The position numbers were made by a program, and so were the translations under genes. From Ailurus styani (taxonomy: Eukaryota; Chordata; Mammalia; Carnivora; Ailuridae): DNA of 64,000 nt. Below the pieces are notes generated by a model. That model did not search any database. It saw nothing but the letters and a program-made list of their open reading frames with translations, and was not told the origin of the DNA. Shown piece after piece: positions 1-10,650 of this stretch (position 1 is the first letter of the stretch; each line of letters starts with the position of its first letter). The stretch is from the NCBI GenBank assembly GCA_002007465.1, contig LNAC01000136.1, forward strand, positions 2,658,823 through 2,722,822, read 5' to 3'.

Positions 1-689
1 TGTTACATGTGTGGGCTTTTCAGCCCCAGGATCTTTTAATCCGATACAACTCATTTAAAATAGATGAGAATGTTCTATCACCCAATCTAAATGCCGCTGG
101 GAGCAGAAGGGAGCTGTCATAATTGCAAATTGTATGGGGAATGCGGGAAACTGTCCTGCAGGATTTGTGCGACGTGCTGGGGCTGGAGGGAGGCAGGTGT
201 ACGCGAGTGTCCCCAGCCGGGGTGAGCCATTCCAGGCAAGAAGCTCCAGGGTCTTGGGCCAGTCAAGTCTGTCACAGGAGCCCTCAGCTACCTCCTTGTA
301 AGTGGAATCATCGTGGTGAAATCCAAACGCTCTCACCTCAGAATGTTCCTTGTTGAGTCATGAGACTGTTTTGTGATCTCCTTGTCGCTGGGGCCATGTG
401 TTTCTTTGGCTTATTTGGATTATTTGGCTTATTTGGCTGTTATGATCCTGTCTGGCATCACCGACTTACCCAAGTGTTCATCTGGATTCTTCCTCCCTGT
501 TTAGAACGCACAGATTTCCTAGTGCTGCCCTTTTGGCCTGGTCTCTGATATACAACCTTGCTCTTGAAGAATTGTGTTCCCTTGGTGTTTGACGACATGC
601 CTGGTTTTATCTCATCTCTTGGTCCTGTACTGTATGTGATATCCGTCTAAACTGCTTCTCTGGATTTGGACTCCAGGATCTACACATAC
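1..689. other. Unique sequence, no gene seen
   Basis: No repeat family, RNA gene or convincing coding exon is visible. The only local structure is a short tandem of a 9-base TTATTTGG-type unit near 400-441, annotated separately. Open frames on both strands overlap each other and show no domain or splice context that would support an exon. Confidence 0.5.
402..441 (+). repeat. Short 9-bp tandem repeat
   Basis: About four imperfect copies of a 9-base unit (TTATTTGGC/A) lie head to tail. They arise from simple slippage. If translated they would give repeated Leu-Phe-Gly, which explains the low-complexity open frame here and argues against it being a gene. Confidence 0.7.
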
Positions 690-1170
690 ACCTTATTTGA
701 GTGCCTACTATGTGCCAGTTAGTGGGGACTCTGGGATGAACAAAAAACTACATCTCCTATCTTTAGAAATCTTAAAATTCAGCAATTAAGACAGATACTA
801 GTCCTACCCCAAATAAGCATATAATTATAAATTATAATTACTACCATGAAAAGAACAAAGTGCTCTGACGTAGACTAATGAGACTTTCTGAGAAAGTGAC
901 ATTTCAGCTAAAACCTGAAGGATTAGTAGGAGTCAAACAGCTTTCCAGGCAAGAAAAACAACACGACCAAAGAAAGATCTGGCAGGAAAAAGCTTGGCAA
1001 ATTCAAAGAAATTAAAGTAAGTTAATGTGCCTGGAGACTAGTGGGAACAAGGGGAAAGTGAAATGAGGCTGTAGAATTAGGAAGGGATTTGTTGAGCATT
1101 TGGTGTTCTGGGCTAAGGCAAGGGAAGCCATTACAAGATTTTAAGCAGCAGAGTGACTGGGATCCCATTT
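690..1170 (-). mobile_element. L2 LINE relic (antisense)
   Basis: The sequence begins with the complement of the L2 3' end (GAGTGCCTACTATGTGCCAG) and continues through recognisable antisense L2 blocks: AAAGTGACATTTCAGCTAAAACCTGAAGG, in the position of the conserved 'transport' block, and AGATTTTAAGCAGCAGAGTGAC near its far end. It is highly diverged and indel-rich, as expected for an element that stopped moving before the placental radiation. A perfect AT palindrome lies inside it at 822-840. Confidence 0.65.
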
Positions 1171-3239
1171 ATATTCTTCAAAGGGCAACATCTGAAGCAA
1201 GGAGACCCGGAAGAGAACGACGTCACAAGCTGTGAGAAGATGGGCTTCCACACTCTGGGAATCCACACGGTTCAGTCTGTTCCCTCGTGACTCTTCGACC
1301 CTTGACCACAGTCTGCAACTGGTTCTTCTTGCTCTGACCCAGCATCTCCTCCCACTCAGCCCAGGTCCTCTGGGACCGCAAACACCACTGTGGCTTGCCC
1401 TCCTTCAACAGAAAAGGCCAACCCGAGACGAGAAACACGTGTCATGTTAGGAAGGAATGAGCTGATTTTCAACAATTTGTTCTTCTGCCATAAGAAGGAC
1501 CCAAGGGGTCAGTCGTTGGTGTCTTTTCAAACTCACGTCCTCACATTCGATAAAGGGGAAGGAACCAGCACAGAACCAGGAATTAGAAGAGCAAATACAG
1601 GGTCTTATCTCAGAGATTTCCCAGACTGGAGAGGTGACATCAACTTAATTGGAAGGTCAGATGAACTATTAAAAAAAAAAGTGAGAAGACCGACTTTTGA
1701 CAAAAGACAGCCGAGTATTCCTGATTCGGGTCCCTGATGAAGGATAGAAACTTAAATCTCCGAGAGGTCAAATCCAGGCTTTGATCCAAGAAAAAAAATC
1801 CTTAAATAGAGCAGAAAAACCAAATGACCTGAACTTCAGCACACTTCCGAGAGATAATCCTAGGTACGAGTTCTCTCACAAATATTATTGAATCCTCCTA
1901 GATACCAGGAGGTCCTTGGGGTCAGAGGAGGTGAGAAGAAAACATTTATTTATTACAATCCAGGTTTACGGAGGGGAAATTTAGTGGAAATCTTTGTCCA
2001 TGGTCAGGAAATTGAATAGCGCTGGAATCAGAGTCAGAAAGCAAAGGTTTTTGAGTAAAAGCCAGCGTCGTCTCACAGGAAGCCCCGGGGCCCATCGGTA
2101 GTAAATATTGATGGGAGCTCACAGTGAATGTGGCTGAATTGTGTAGACAGCATTTTATTGTCTCTGTGTGCTAGGGGAAAAGAGAGGGGCTGATGAAAAA
2201 ATGTGGCATGTGTGCATGTGTGCGTGTGTGCGCGCACGCGCGTGTGCATGCTGATTTCTCTAAAAGAAGGGCCATGACAGGCTTCGAAGCACAGAAAAGA
2301 TATTTCAGAGTGACATCTCTTCCAAAATCCTGCAGTAAGTAACTGCCTTAGATTCATTTTTTTTTCCACGCTGAAAGCAAATAAATAATATGGCTTTAAT
2401 TCATCCTGCAATCCGGGTTGTAAAAAGCAGCTGAGTGTCTGGTTCACTGGCAGTGGGGTAAATCACTCGCTCATGGTAAGTTCCTCCTCTTATTATCACT
2501 TTAGACAAAGCTACACCTTGGGGAAGAAAGACATTTTTATCTTCATGTTACCAACTCCCCTGTTTAATGCTTTCATGACAGGTCATTGTTGATTCCAAAT
2601 CTGAATTTTTCTTGACTTCAGCAGGAAATGGGAAGGAAAATTGTGAGGTTTCTGTCGAGGCTGTGTTTAGCTCTGATACTAGGAAAGCATCATAAGATAA
2701 AAACACACTGTTACCACCCTGGACCTAGAAGAAACAAGAACCAAGCACAGAAAGGGAAAGAAAGAACAAGCAGCCTAGCTCGAGCTTACACATGGTCTTG
2801 AAAGTCAACGGCATTTACTCAAAAACAAAGAGAATTAATCATAAGACAGAGCGTGGAACTGGAAAGATGTGCCCGTCCATCCTAGACAAGGACTTCATAC
2901 CTCGGCTTCATTATTCTTTTGTGAGGTGGTAGCTTCCTATAAGTCAGATGTACCCACTGTGCCACACAAAAAAAACGCCTCGTAATACAAATAATTTCTG
3001 GCTCATCCACAGGGTTACCACCACATTAACTCAGAAAATTCTGAACGGCGTATTTATAAAGTGATACGACGTATACCATTTGACAGTTGAAATCCCACCC
3101 AAGAAAGTGATCACTCTGTCTCGTGATTCTTGGTCTAGACGGCTCAACAGGTACCACATCAAAGGGAAACACCAGCTCATGGAACAGACTCGGAGCTCAC
3201 TAACCGTTTCCTCTGAAGGAGCTGTTTCCAATAATAATA
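1171..3239. other. Unique sequence with one GT/GC tract
   Basis: Apart from the alternating purine-pyrimidine tract near 2205-2251 nothing is recognised. Open frames around 1390-1737 and 2073-2447 have no domain, no flanking splice signals that agree, and are interrupted by low-complexity sequence, so I do not call them genes. Confidence 0.45.
2205..2251. repeat. Alternating (GT)/(GC) tract, Z-DNA prone
   Basis: The run is almost entirely alternating purine-pyrimidine and contains a GC core (TGCGCGCACGCGCGTG) flanked by GT steps. Such sequence is the classic type able to flip to left-handed Z-DNA. The core is also partly self-complementary. Confidence 0.75.
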
Positions 3240-3400
3240 GAGCAGCTGGGTGACCTTGGGCATGTCACCGACAAATGGGCGGTGGTGGTCAGAGATCAAG
3301 CAAACGGATTGAATACGGCCTCTACTGCATCAATGAGCAAAACACGAAAGTCCTTGCAATCATGTCTGGCATGTAGGAAGCACTCAGTAACGGTCAAATA
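3240..3400 (+). mobile_element. MIR SINE relic
   Basis: The motif AGCTGGGTGACCTTGGGCATGTCAC matches the MIR core, and the 3' part (CTGGCATGTAGGAAGCACTCAGTAA) matches the conserved MIR/L2-related tail. The middle is badly decayed. A second, better MIR follows immediately at 3430, so these are two independent old insertions or a local duplication. Confidence 0.6.
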
Positions 3401-3429
3401 CTCTTCTTGCTGTTATTCTTACTAGTATC

Positions 3430-3600
3430 ACCGGCTGTGTGACTTTAGGCAACTAACGGAGCCTCTCCTGACCCTCAGTTTTACTTATTCAGAAACTGAG
3501 CTAAAGGGTTGTCATAAACATGAAATGAGATAACATTTATGAAAGGGCCAGGCACAACGCTAACCAAATAGCAGGTGCTCAGTAAATGTTTCCTTTCTTC
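3430..3600 (+). mobile_element. MIR SINE relic
   Basis: It runs in MIR order: GGCTGTGTGACTTTAGGCAACTAAC (core), CTCAGTTTTACTTATTCAG, then GGTTGTCATAAACATGAAATGAG, and the tail CAGGCACAACG...GCTCAGTAAATG. Divergence is typical for MIR. The tRNA-related head is missing. Confidence 0.75.
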
Positions 3601-3939
3601 CTCAAAGCTGTATGGGTTTATGACGAGGCGAAAACAAATAAATAAAAAACCTTTCTCCTTTCCATAGCAAGATCTTTGGGGAAAGAAAACTGCATGATAG
3701 CTCCCAGCTCACTATAAACTTTTGTTTATTCGTTTTTAAAAAAGTCCTTTTTTAAGTGAACTGACCAAATTTTAAGAAGCCAAAATAATCTCAGAACTGC
3801 CCTATCTCTTAGCAGATTTTTAAATGGCAGTAGAAAAAATTCCTAATGTGAAACTTACCATCAGAGCCCCTTGCGTGTGGACAGCTTCCACGGTCCCATG
3901 GTTGTGCAGCCCATCTGTGGACCTTTGCCTCCACGCCTG

Positions 3940-4205
3940 AACCTCTGTCCCCGTTCAACCAAATCCTCATTCTCCCCTTCCCCCAGCCCCTGGGAACCCC
4001 CGTCTACTTGACCACACTAGAGTCCTCCTGTAAGTGCACTCACGCAGCATTTGTCTGTTTGTGACGGGCTTACTACATAGAAAGATCTAGCCCATGTTGT
4101 AGCAGGTGTCAGACTCTCCTTCCTATTTAAGGCTGAATAATATCCTATTATGGGGACATACCACACCTTGTTTATCCATTTATCCATGGATTCTCTTGGT
4201 AGCTT
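3940..4205 (-). mobile_element. Old L1 3' end (antisense)
   Basis: The block CCCCTTCCCCCAGCCCCTGG, then TGTAAGTGCACTCACGCAGCATTTGTCTG, CATGTTGTAGCAGGTGTCAGA, TTAAGGCTGAATAATATCC and ACACCTTGTTTATCC is the complement of the mammalian L1M-type 3' region (end of ORF2 and 3' UTR). No intact reading frame is left. The fragment is truncated at both ends and shows no obvious target-site duplication. Confidence 0.7.
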
Positions 4206-4303
4206 TATCCAAAATCTTTAAAAAAAAAATAAAATAAAATGTCCAGGTAACAATATTGTTCCACTTTCTTGTCCACCCCCGCCTCCATTCAGCAAATCTG
4301 GTT

Positions 4304-4395
4304 GGCTAAAAGGAATCTAAAATTCCTTTTTTTTTTTTTGCTAAAATTTTTTTTTGCTAAAATTTTGCTAAAAGGAATCTAAAACGTTTGCTAAA
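4304..4395. repeat. Scrambled local duplication with poly-T runs
   Basis: The words GCTAAAAGGAATCTAAAA (4306 on) and again near 4367, with three shorter GCTAAA copies, are separated by T-runs. The last copy abuts the SINE at 4396, and a related AAAAGGAATCAAAG follows the SINE tail. The simplest reading is repeated slippage or deletion around SINE target-site duplications. Confidence 0.5.
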
Positions 4396-4588
4396 GGGCG
4401 CCTGGGTGGCTCAGTAGGGTTAAGCCTCTGCCTTCGGCTCAGGTCATGATCTCAGGGTCCTGGGATCGAGCCCCACGTCAGGCTCTCTGCTCAGTGGGGA
4501 GCCTGCTTCCACCCCCCCTGCCTGCCTCTCTGCCTACTTGTGATCTCGCTCTCAAATAAATAAATACAATCTTAAAAAATAAAATAAA
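4396..4588 (+). mobile_element. CanSINE (carnivore tRNA-derived SINE)
   Basis: Full-length head (GGGCGCCTGGGTGGCTCAG), a GGGATCGAGCCC B-box-like element, CT-rich middle with CTGCCTGCCTCTCTGCC, and an AATAAA-type A-rich tail. These are the parts of a pol III-transcribed SINE mobilised by L1. The CTGCCTACTTGTGATCTC stretch is seen in the younger copies of this window. Downstream AAAAGGAATC resembles the sequence just upstream, a probable target-site duplication. Confidence 0.92.
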
Positions 4589-4600
4589 AGGAATCAAAGT

Positions 4601-5810
4601 CATGGGGAAAATAGAGTTCATTTGTGTCCCCTTTCCCACTCCCACATGTGGGGACTGTCACATTGGCAAGGTGTTTTCCTCCAACCTCAGCAGGCTCTTC
4701 CTCCTCAGCTCAACCCAGACAAACCAAAATAACAGAAATAAGAAAACTCTCGATTCTGTTTCTTTACCCGCCAGATGAATATTACTGTGCTTCACTCTGG
4801 TCTTATCTCTACTTGTGCCCTACCTGTCTTTTTGTTTTGTTTTGTTTTTTGGCTGGAGGAGGGTGGGAAGGATGCAGTAATAATTATTCCAGAAGGAATT
4901 TACCAAAGGAGAGAAGAGGGGACATGTGGAGATCGGGAGGTATAGACACTCAACCTCACATTCATCTTGGATCCACACGCTCTATTGTCCATCTTGCTGG
5001 GATTTCTTTGGACTGCGGTCTAATAAAGCTTGGCCGTCATTCATGATTGCCTTCACATTGCACAGGAGAAAAAGAAAATAAACACCCACACTACTAGTTT
5101 TGTTTCTCAGAATATTTAAATCCTGCATACCAAAATGGTGTGCTTAGCAGGAAGGCAGCCCGTAATAACGAAGGGACAGAGTCTGGTTCTGCCTCATCTT
5201 TCAAATCCCTGTGTGTTGCCAGTGGCCACAATGACTCTTACTCAGATGCCCAAGTCCAAACTATATTCTGAGTGAATTTCCAGTTTCTTTGCTCATTAAA
5301 ACGGACAATGAGGCCGTTATTTATATTTTTGGTCCACTGAACCTTCTTCTTCTTTCTAATAAAAGCACTACATGGCATCCTACCCTTCCAGCTGTGAGAT
5401 CCCTTGAAAGTTATGTTGCGTCATCCCTGCCAGGTTGTAAGCAGCAAGACATTGTTTCTCGTATCTCTTTCTAATTCCTACGACCTGGTGCTGAGTCTGG
5501 GGCAGGGCAGAACTTGCACCGTCTCTCTTCCTCCCTCCCCCTCCCCCTTGCTGCCTCTTTCCATGATTGTAACTCCACCGTAGCCGGTGTTCCTACTATG
5601 CCTTGTTTTACCCCTAGAGATCAGCTCTAACATCCTTAGCATGGCCGGGTGTATATGCTTGTCTCCAGGGGCTACCAGAGAGCCAATGGCCAGGCTACCA
5701 GTCTTGCAGGGAGAGAAGTGGTACTAGTGGAGAAAATGAATCAGGGAGGTCTGGGCAGAGAAATCAGTCTGGTGGTTGAAACAGAGAGATTCCAGAGTGG
5801 TCCTGTTCCC
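4601..5810. other. Unique sequence, no gene seen
   Basis: Nothing recognisable. The open frame at 4624-5046 (+) contains a Phe-rich stretch encoded by a (GTTTT) run and has no domain; I treat it as chance. Confidence 0.45.
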
Positions 5811-5990
5811 TACAGTAGCCTCTAGTCACATGTGGCTATTTACATTTAAAGTGAAATTAGTTGACATTGAATGAAATTTCAAATTCTGTTCTTCTTCCAT
5901 TGCTTAAAAGCCACAAGCAGCTAGTGGCTATAATATTAAGTATCACAAGGACATACCGTTTCCATCATTGCAGAAAGATCTACCTGACAT
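5811..5990 (+). mobile_element. Probable old DNA-transposon MITE
   Basis: The opening ACAGTAGCCTCTAGTCACATGTGGC and internal AAAAGCCACAAGCAGCTAGTGGC are partly complementary, and the segment ends with TTCCATCATTGCAGAAAGATC. This matches a mammalian non-autonomous element known for the CACATGTGGCTA motif. I recognise the pattern but am not certain of the family name. Confidence 0.5.
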
Positions 5991-6179
5991 ACTGTTCTAA
6001 AGATTTCCAGGTGAAGGTCTAGTTAGGAACTCCTGAGAGACAGATGAGTATATATTAACTATATGATGACAATATAGCTTATTGTCCAAACAGGAGTACT
6101 TTTGAGGGAGAAAAGAGGCATTAATATTTTCCTGGGACTACGAAGAAGGAAAAGGAGCTCTAGGAAAAATTATGCTGGG

Positions 6180-6628
6180 ATGTAGCAGAGTTCTCCAGAA
6201 AAACAAAACCAACAGGATACATGCAGATAAGTAATAGGAAAGTTTTTACAAAAATTATCTCCTGTGATCATGTAGGCTGAGAAGTCACTCCAAGTCCGAA
6301 GGCCTGAGATGGGAAACCAGTGATGTAAGTCCTGGTCTGAGTCAAAACCCAAGAACCAGGAGCACGAAAGCCTGAGGGCAGAAGATGGATGCCTGAGCTG
6401 AAGCAGAGAGAATTCTCCCTGCCTCCACCGTTTGGCTCTGTTCTGACCTTCAACTGATTGGATGGTGCCCACCCACGTTGGTGAGAATGATCTTCTTTAC
6501 TCAACCTACTGGTTTAATGCTCATCTCCTCCAGAGACAGCTCACTGACACACCCAGAAACAATGCTCTGCCAACTATCTGGACATCGCCTACCCCATCAA
6601 TCTGATACATACAACTAACCATCACAGG
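6180..6628 (+). mobile_element. LTR-like dispersed repeat, copy 1
   Basis: The order of blocks GTTCTCCAGAAAAACAAAACC, CAAGTCCGAAGGCC, CTTCAACTGATTGGATG, GCCCACCCACG, CTTCTTTACTCAACC and ACTAACCATCACA is shared with the repeat at 31105-31685 in the same orientation. The family is an old placental repeat with a TG...CA type outline, suggestive of a solo LTR. I cannot give a secure family name. No coding capacity. Confidence 0.55.
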
Positions 6629-7834
6629 GTTATAGGCAAATTTGGGAGCACTGTAGCCCTGATCATCACGTGCTTGGAGGTGCCATTTGGGTACATTCTA
6701 ATTCAAACAGTGCCTCTGGAGCCACGTGTGTTTATCTACTACTTTTATAGACAAAACTAGAACTCGAATTTCTTTCTAAAAGGACTATCAGCTAAAAACA
6801 TAACCCTCTTCCTGAAACAGGCCTATTTCTAGTGGGAGCTGAAGCCACTCACCCGTTCACGGTGCTAGACTGTTCCTGTCTGGAGCGTCCCAGACCACAC
6901 TCAGATCTGTGTTCACTCAGGCCTCATCCAAAGTGAGCCAAGTGCTAGGAAACAGGATTCTTTTTCAGCAGTTTCTCTGGTACGAGACTTTACTATTAAC
7001 ACAATTGATTTAGAATCCCTTTATCTGTCCCAGGCTACATGCCATTATATCAAATAGCGGAGCTAGAGGGGAAGGAAGAGTGGGAGCCCTATAGATCTCT
7101 GGAGGTATGTTGGTGGGAGAATCACTTTCCTGTCTCACTGTGTTTTGTGGGGGACCTAAGAGCACTGCAAAATCTTCATTCTCAAAGTACTGCCAAATAA
7201 GGTATAAACAGATACATCGAGACCAGTTTAAAGTCAAAGGAAAATCAAAGAGCCCCATTCCCGCTTTGAATTTTCACACATTCTCCTCTCCTGGAATGAA
7301 GTGCAAAGCTCCAGTGTGAGTCCCATTTGGGGACAGACGTGAACACAAATGCTAGTCTCCTTCTTGCCCAGAGTGAGGGAGTCAGGCCAACAGGATGGAA
7401 TCTTCCTTCTTCCAGGGTCATCAGAGAGGACTGAGTGTTGTCACTAACTGTTAGGTACACTCCTCCTAAGACCCATACAGCCTCCAAGATGCACCATGGC
7501 TATGGAATTAACCCCAGAAAACAGTAAAGGAGGTAATCTAGCTTCTCCAAGCCTCCCTGCTTTGGGCTGGTAGATCTGTGTGTCAGGAACTCAGCACCAG
7601 CATCACCGTGGGTTCAAGGTCCCACTATCCAGCCTAGCTTCTCTGGGCTGGTCCTGCTTCCAGTGCACTGGAACATTAGCAAGGATCCACTTATTCTCAA
7701 AGATTGGCTACCTCCATCCACGCCAGAAAGGACACAGCATCCAAAGCCCATCCAACTCAGGGAAGGTAATTCCGACCCCTTGTTTAGGCCACTACTTGGT
7801 ACAAAAAAAGAAAAAAAAAATAGCCCGGCACCTA
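6629..7834. other. Unique sequence, no gene seen
   Basis: Short open frames on both strands overlap one another (7010-7487) and none has a recognisable domain. A lysine-rich frame at 7580-7935 simply reads through an A-run. Confidence 0.45.
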
Positions 7835-8401
7835 CACGGTCTCAGGCACCTCTTGTGGGTGCTGGGGATACAGCTGTGAGCCAGCCAGGATCCTATCCTC
7901 ACAGACCTTATACTCTAGACAGAGGTGGTAGCTAATGGATAACTGAATAAAGATGGTTTCAACTTCTCATTTCAGATGGTGCTATCTGCTACAGAGGAGA
8001 AAGGCAATGTGACGGTGAGTAGCCAGGGAGCTGGGGTAACGGCACGGGTGGTGCTCTCCGTGGAAGCTTCTGGAGGACATGCTACTGCACCTGTGACCTG
8101 AAGGCTGAGAAGGAATCAGTCAGGCAATGGAGGGACAGTGAGCTTGAGGTCTTGAAGGAAGAAGAGAGAGCTCTACATTTTCAAGGGCTACCTCAAAGGA
8201 GGGCTGGGGGTCCAAGCCTGGGGAGCGAGAGAAGACAAGTCTGAGAAAGTAAGCGGAGCCAAAGTAACCAAGCAAGGCGTTGCGGGCATGGAAAAGCATT
8301 TGACTTTAAGCACAGGGAAAGACACTCAAGGATTTTAAGTGAGAAAATGGCACAATCTATTTTATATGCTTAAAAATTACTCTGGATGCAGTGTGCAAGT
8401 G
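7835..8401 (-). mobile_element. L2 LINE relic (antisense), split by MER5
   Basis: Antisense L2 blocks appear in order: GGTGCTGGGGATACAGCTGTGAGCC, CAGACCTTATACTCTAGACAG, ACCTGAAGGCTGAGAAGG, AAGCATTTGACTTTAAGC, and CTCTGGATGCAGTGTG. The L2 seems to resume after the MER5 copy at about 8605 (GATGATGAACCTGG), which shows that the DNA transposon landed in it. Confidence 0.65.
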
Positions 8402-8604
8402 GATTAGAGCCATGGTTCTCAAAGTGGGGTTCCAGGACCAGCAGCAGCAGCATTACCCGGAAACTAGTTAGAAATGCAAATTTTCAGGCCCCATCCCAGA
8501 CCTTCCAAATCGGGAACTCTAGCGGTGGGGCCCAGAAACCTGCTCTAACAAGCCCTCCAGGGGACTGTGACGCATATTCATCGTTGCGAACCACTGGATT
8601 AGAG
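8402..8604 (+). mobile_element. MER5-type hAT non-autonomous transposon
   Basis: Terminal inverted repeats CCATGGTTCTCAAAG (from 8410) and GCGAACCACTG (to 8596) enclose about 187 bp. The body has the family words GACCAGCAGCAGCAGCATTACC, TAGAAATGCAAATTTTCAGGCC and ACAAGCCCTCCAGG. It is flanked by a perfect 8-bp direct repeat GATTAGAG (8402-8409 and 8597-8604), the hallmark of hAT insertion. Length is close to that usual for MER5A/B. Confidence 0.88.
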
Positions 8605-9194
8605 GATGATGAACCTGGATGGCAGGAAAGGGGTATAAATCTCCCTGTGTTCTGCCAGCGTGTCCTAGGAGGCTCTGAACGTAGGCCTGCAACAATCTGC
8701 TTGTCTTAACCACTATTCCCAAGCACTGGGAAAGACGAAGATGACAGGAGCATCCAAACTTTAGGTCCCAGAAGCCGAAATGAGGCCTCCGGAAATCCTA
8801 CAAAAATGTTTTCTCTTTGCCACCAATGAAAGTTACTTTGTAGATTTCTGAAAAGGACCCGGCGCTACTCAACATCTAAAATTCTACAAATTAAAACAAC
8901 AACAAGAAAGAAACAAAGAAGATCTGTGACTTGACCAAGGTCATATAACAAGTTAGGTGAGCCTTTTGTGTCAATGTCAAGTCTATGTCCCTCTCAAATG
9001 GCCCGACTGGTCCAGCCCAACATGTAGGATACTATTTTCCACTTGGAACAATTTGTCCTTGGAAAGTGAGACCGTCTTTAGAAATTCTTCCATTCTCCTG
9101 GGACCAAATACTGTCTGACTGATTTGGAAATGCTCACATTCTAGAAACAACTGCAAAATAGAAGCATTCATTATGGCCCTCAGCAGCAAAGACT

Positions 9195-9350
9195 TGTCCT
9201 GCCTCGCCATGCTAGCAATTGATATTTTATTTGTGGGGAGGCATTCTTCTTTCTGTTGCCAGCCAATATTATTTGTGGCCTAATAATTGATTCACAAAAT
9301 AACCCCACTTATTTGTGTTTCAGATGTATCTTTCCTAAGAGACTCAATAT
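9195..9350. other. Repeat-free AT-rich block, possible conserved element
   Basis: This block has two TATTTGTGG words, CAATTGAT, CCAATATTATTTG and TAATAATTGATTCA. These resemble homeodomain, CCAAT and RUNX-type sites. No repeat family matches. It is only a candidate non-coding regulatory element; base composition alone cannot prove it. Confidence 0.25.
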
Positions 9351-9707
9351 ATTTAAAAGATAACCCTGCACATGCCCAATAGGACAGTGCAATTTAAAAC
9401 TTAATAGAGAAAAGTATGTGAACGATATAGTATGGTTTCCATATGAAGAACAAAAGAATTTGCTCCAAATGCTTTGGCCCTGAGACACAGGAGGGAGAGG
9501 GGCGGGGCAGAGCTGCTCACGTGGTCAACAAGGGTAATTTCCCAGAAACAGCTAAGAGCTGGGTCATAACCCATGACCAGCACTGATGAAAAACAAGTAA
9601 AAACTGACAATAATAACATGTCCTGTTTCCCCCATCTGATTTGTCTGCCAGACAGGCCATCTGATGACTGTTTTGTATGGAAAATAAGAACACAGACCGA
9701 AAAGGAA

Positions 9708-9769
9708 AACACACACACACACACACGCACACACACACACACACACGCACGCACACACACACACACACT
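9708..9769 (+). repeat. (CA)n microsatellite with CG interruptions
   Basis: About 60 bases of alternating CA with three or more ACGCAC interruptions. The interruptions probably arose from mutation and should stabilise length. Cysteine/valine-rich open frames on the minus strand here are artefacts of this tract. Confidence 0.95.
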
Positions 9770-9970
9770 TGAAACATAGGGCCAAGGAAAAACTTAAGCA
9801 AATACTAGTGCAGATCCACAGCACTGAAACAGATTGCTCCACACTTCTAAGGTATAATTAGCATCATGTATCTTTGGTTTTTCCTAAATAAATTTGTCTG
9901 GAGCCCCTAGTGCCAAATGAGTGGAATGTCTGGTACCTTCTCTTGCTACCCTCTTTAAAACATCCCCAAA

Positions 9971-10060
9971 GGGGCACCTGGGTGGCTCAGTCAGTTAAGC
10001 ATCTATTTTGGCTCAGGTCATGAGCTCTGGGTCCTGGGATCAAGCCCCACGTCAAGTCCC
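9971..10060 (+). mobile_element. Truncated CanSINE
   Basis: The head and B-box region are present (GGGGCACCTGGGTGGCTCAG to GGGATCAAGCCCCACGTCAAG), but the CT-rich part and A-tail are missing. The 3' end was lost by deletion, or the copy was always incomplete. Confidence 0.88.
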
Positions 10061-10438
10061 TCCAGAGATCACCTGGACCTGCATGGGAAGGGGATCCTGC
10101 TCTCTCTGACCCAAAATGTCTTGAGTTCCCAGAACTCCAGCTCAGAGTGCTCAGCTTCTCCCTGGGCAGCCATCCCGGCGAGGACCAGCCCCACCTCCCA
10201 GCACGGTCACAGTGGGTCAAGTGTTAGCCTGCTCAGAACAAAGAGCTACTGTGTCCTTTCCTTCCCTGGGATCCACTATGTCTTTCCTCCCTCAAATCAG
10301 GCAGCTTTTCCCACCAATCCCAGAAATTTACAAGGCCTCACATATGTAAACACTGTGCATCCCTACAAATAGCCACTTTCTCCAACATGCTCCATAAATG
10401 TGGTGCAAATGAGGAGGCAGAAAAGACAGAATAAAAAA
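10061..10438. other. Unique sequence, no gene seen
   Basis: No repeat or coding signal is recognised in this interval. Confidence 0.4.
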
Positions 10439-10650
10439 TTAACATACTTCTTGCAATGTACCAGGCATTCGGCCAATTACTGTTTGTGACTTCATACACA
10501 TCTATACCATGTATTTGAAACTTCACAACACCCTAGTAAGATCCATCTCATGACATTTATTTTGCAGATGAGAGAACCAAGGCTCAAAGAGATTGGAAAA
10601 ACTCAACAACAAATAGCACAGTGTGAAGCCAGAATTTGAATTCTCAGCTT
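10439..10650 (-). mobile_element. MIR SINE relic (antisense)
   Basis: The antisense MIR order is visible: AATGTACCAGGCATTCGGCC, ACTTCACAACACCCTAGTAAG, CATTTATTTTGCAGATGAGAGAACCAAGGCTCAAAGAGATT, then GAAGCCAGAATTTGAATTCTCAG, the complement of the tRNA-like head with its B box. Divergence is high. Confidence 0.75.

Noticed and set aside
1390..1737. Open frame of 115 codons on the plus strand
   Set aside because: No domain, no splice context, runs through an A-run.
3940..4205. A possible pseudogene in a C-rich block
   Set aside because: The block is the antisense 3' region of an old L1.
4396..4588. SINE as a functional tRNA gene
   Set aside because: tRNA-like head only; no cloverleaf or anticodon arm that folds properly, and an A-rich tail is present.
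9401..9842. Cys/Val-rich open frames on the minus strand
   Set aside because: Artefact of the (CA)n tract.
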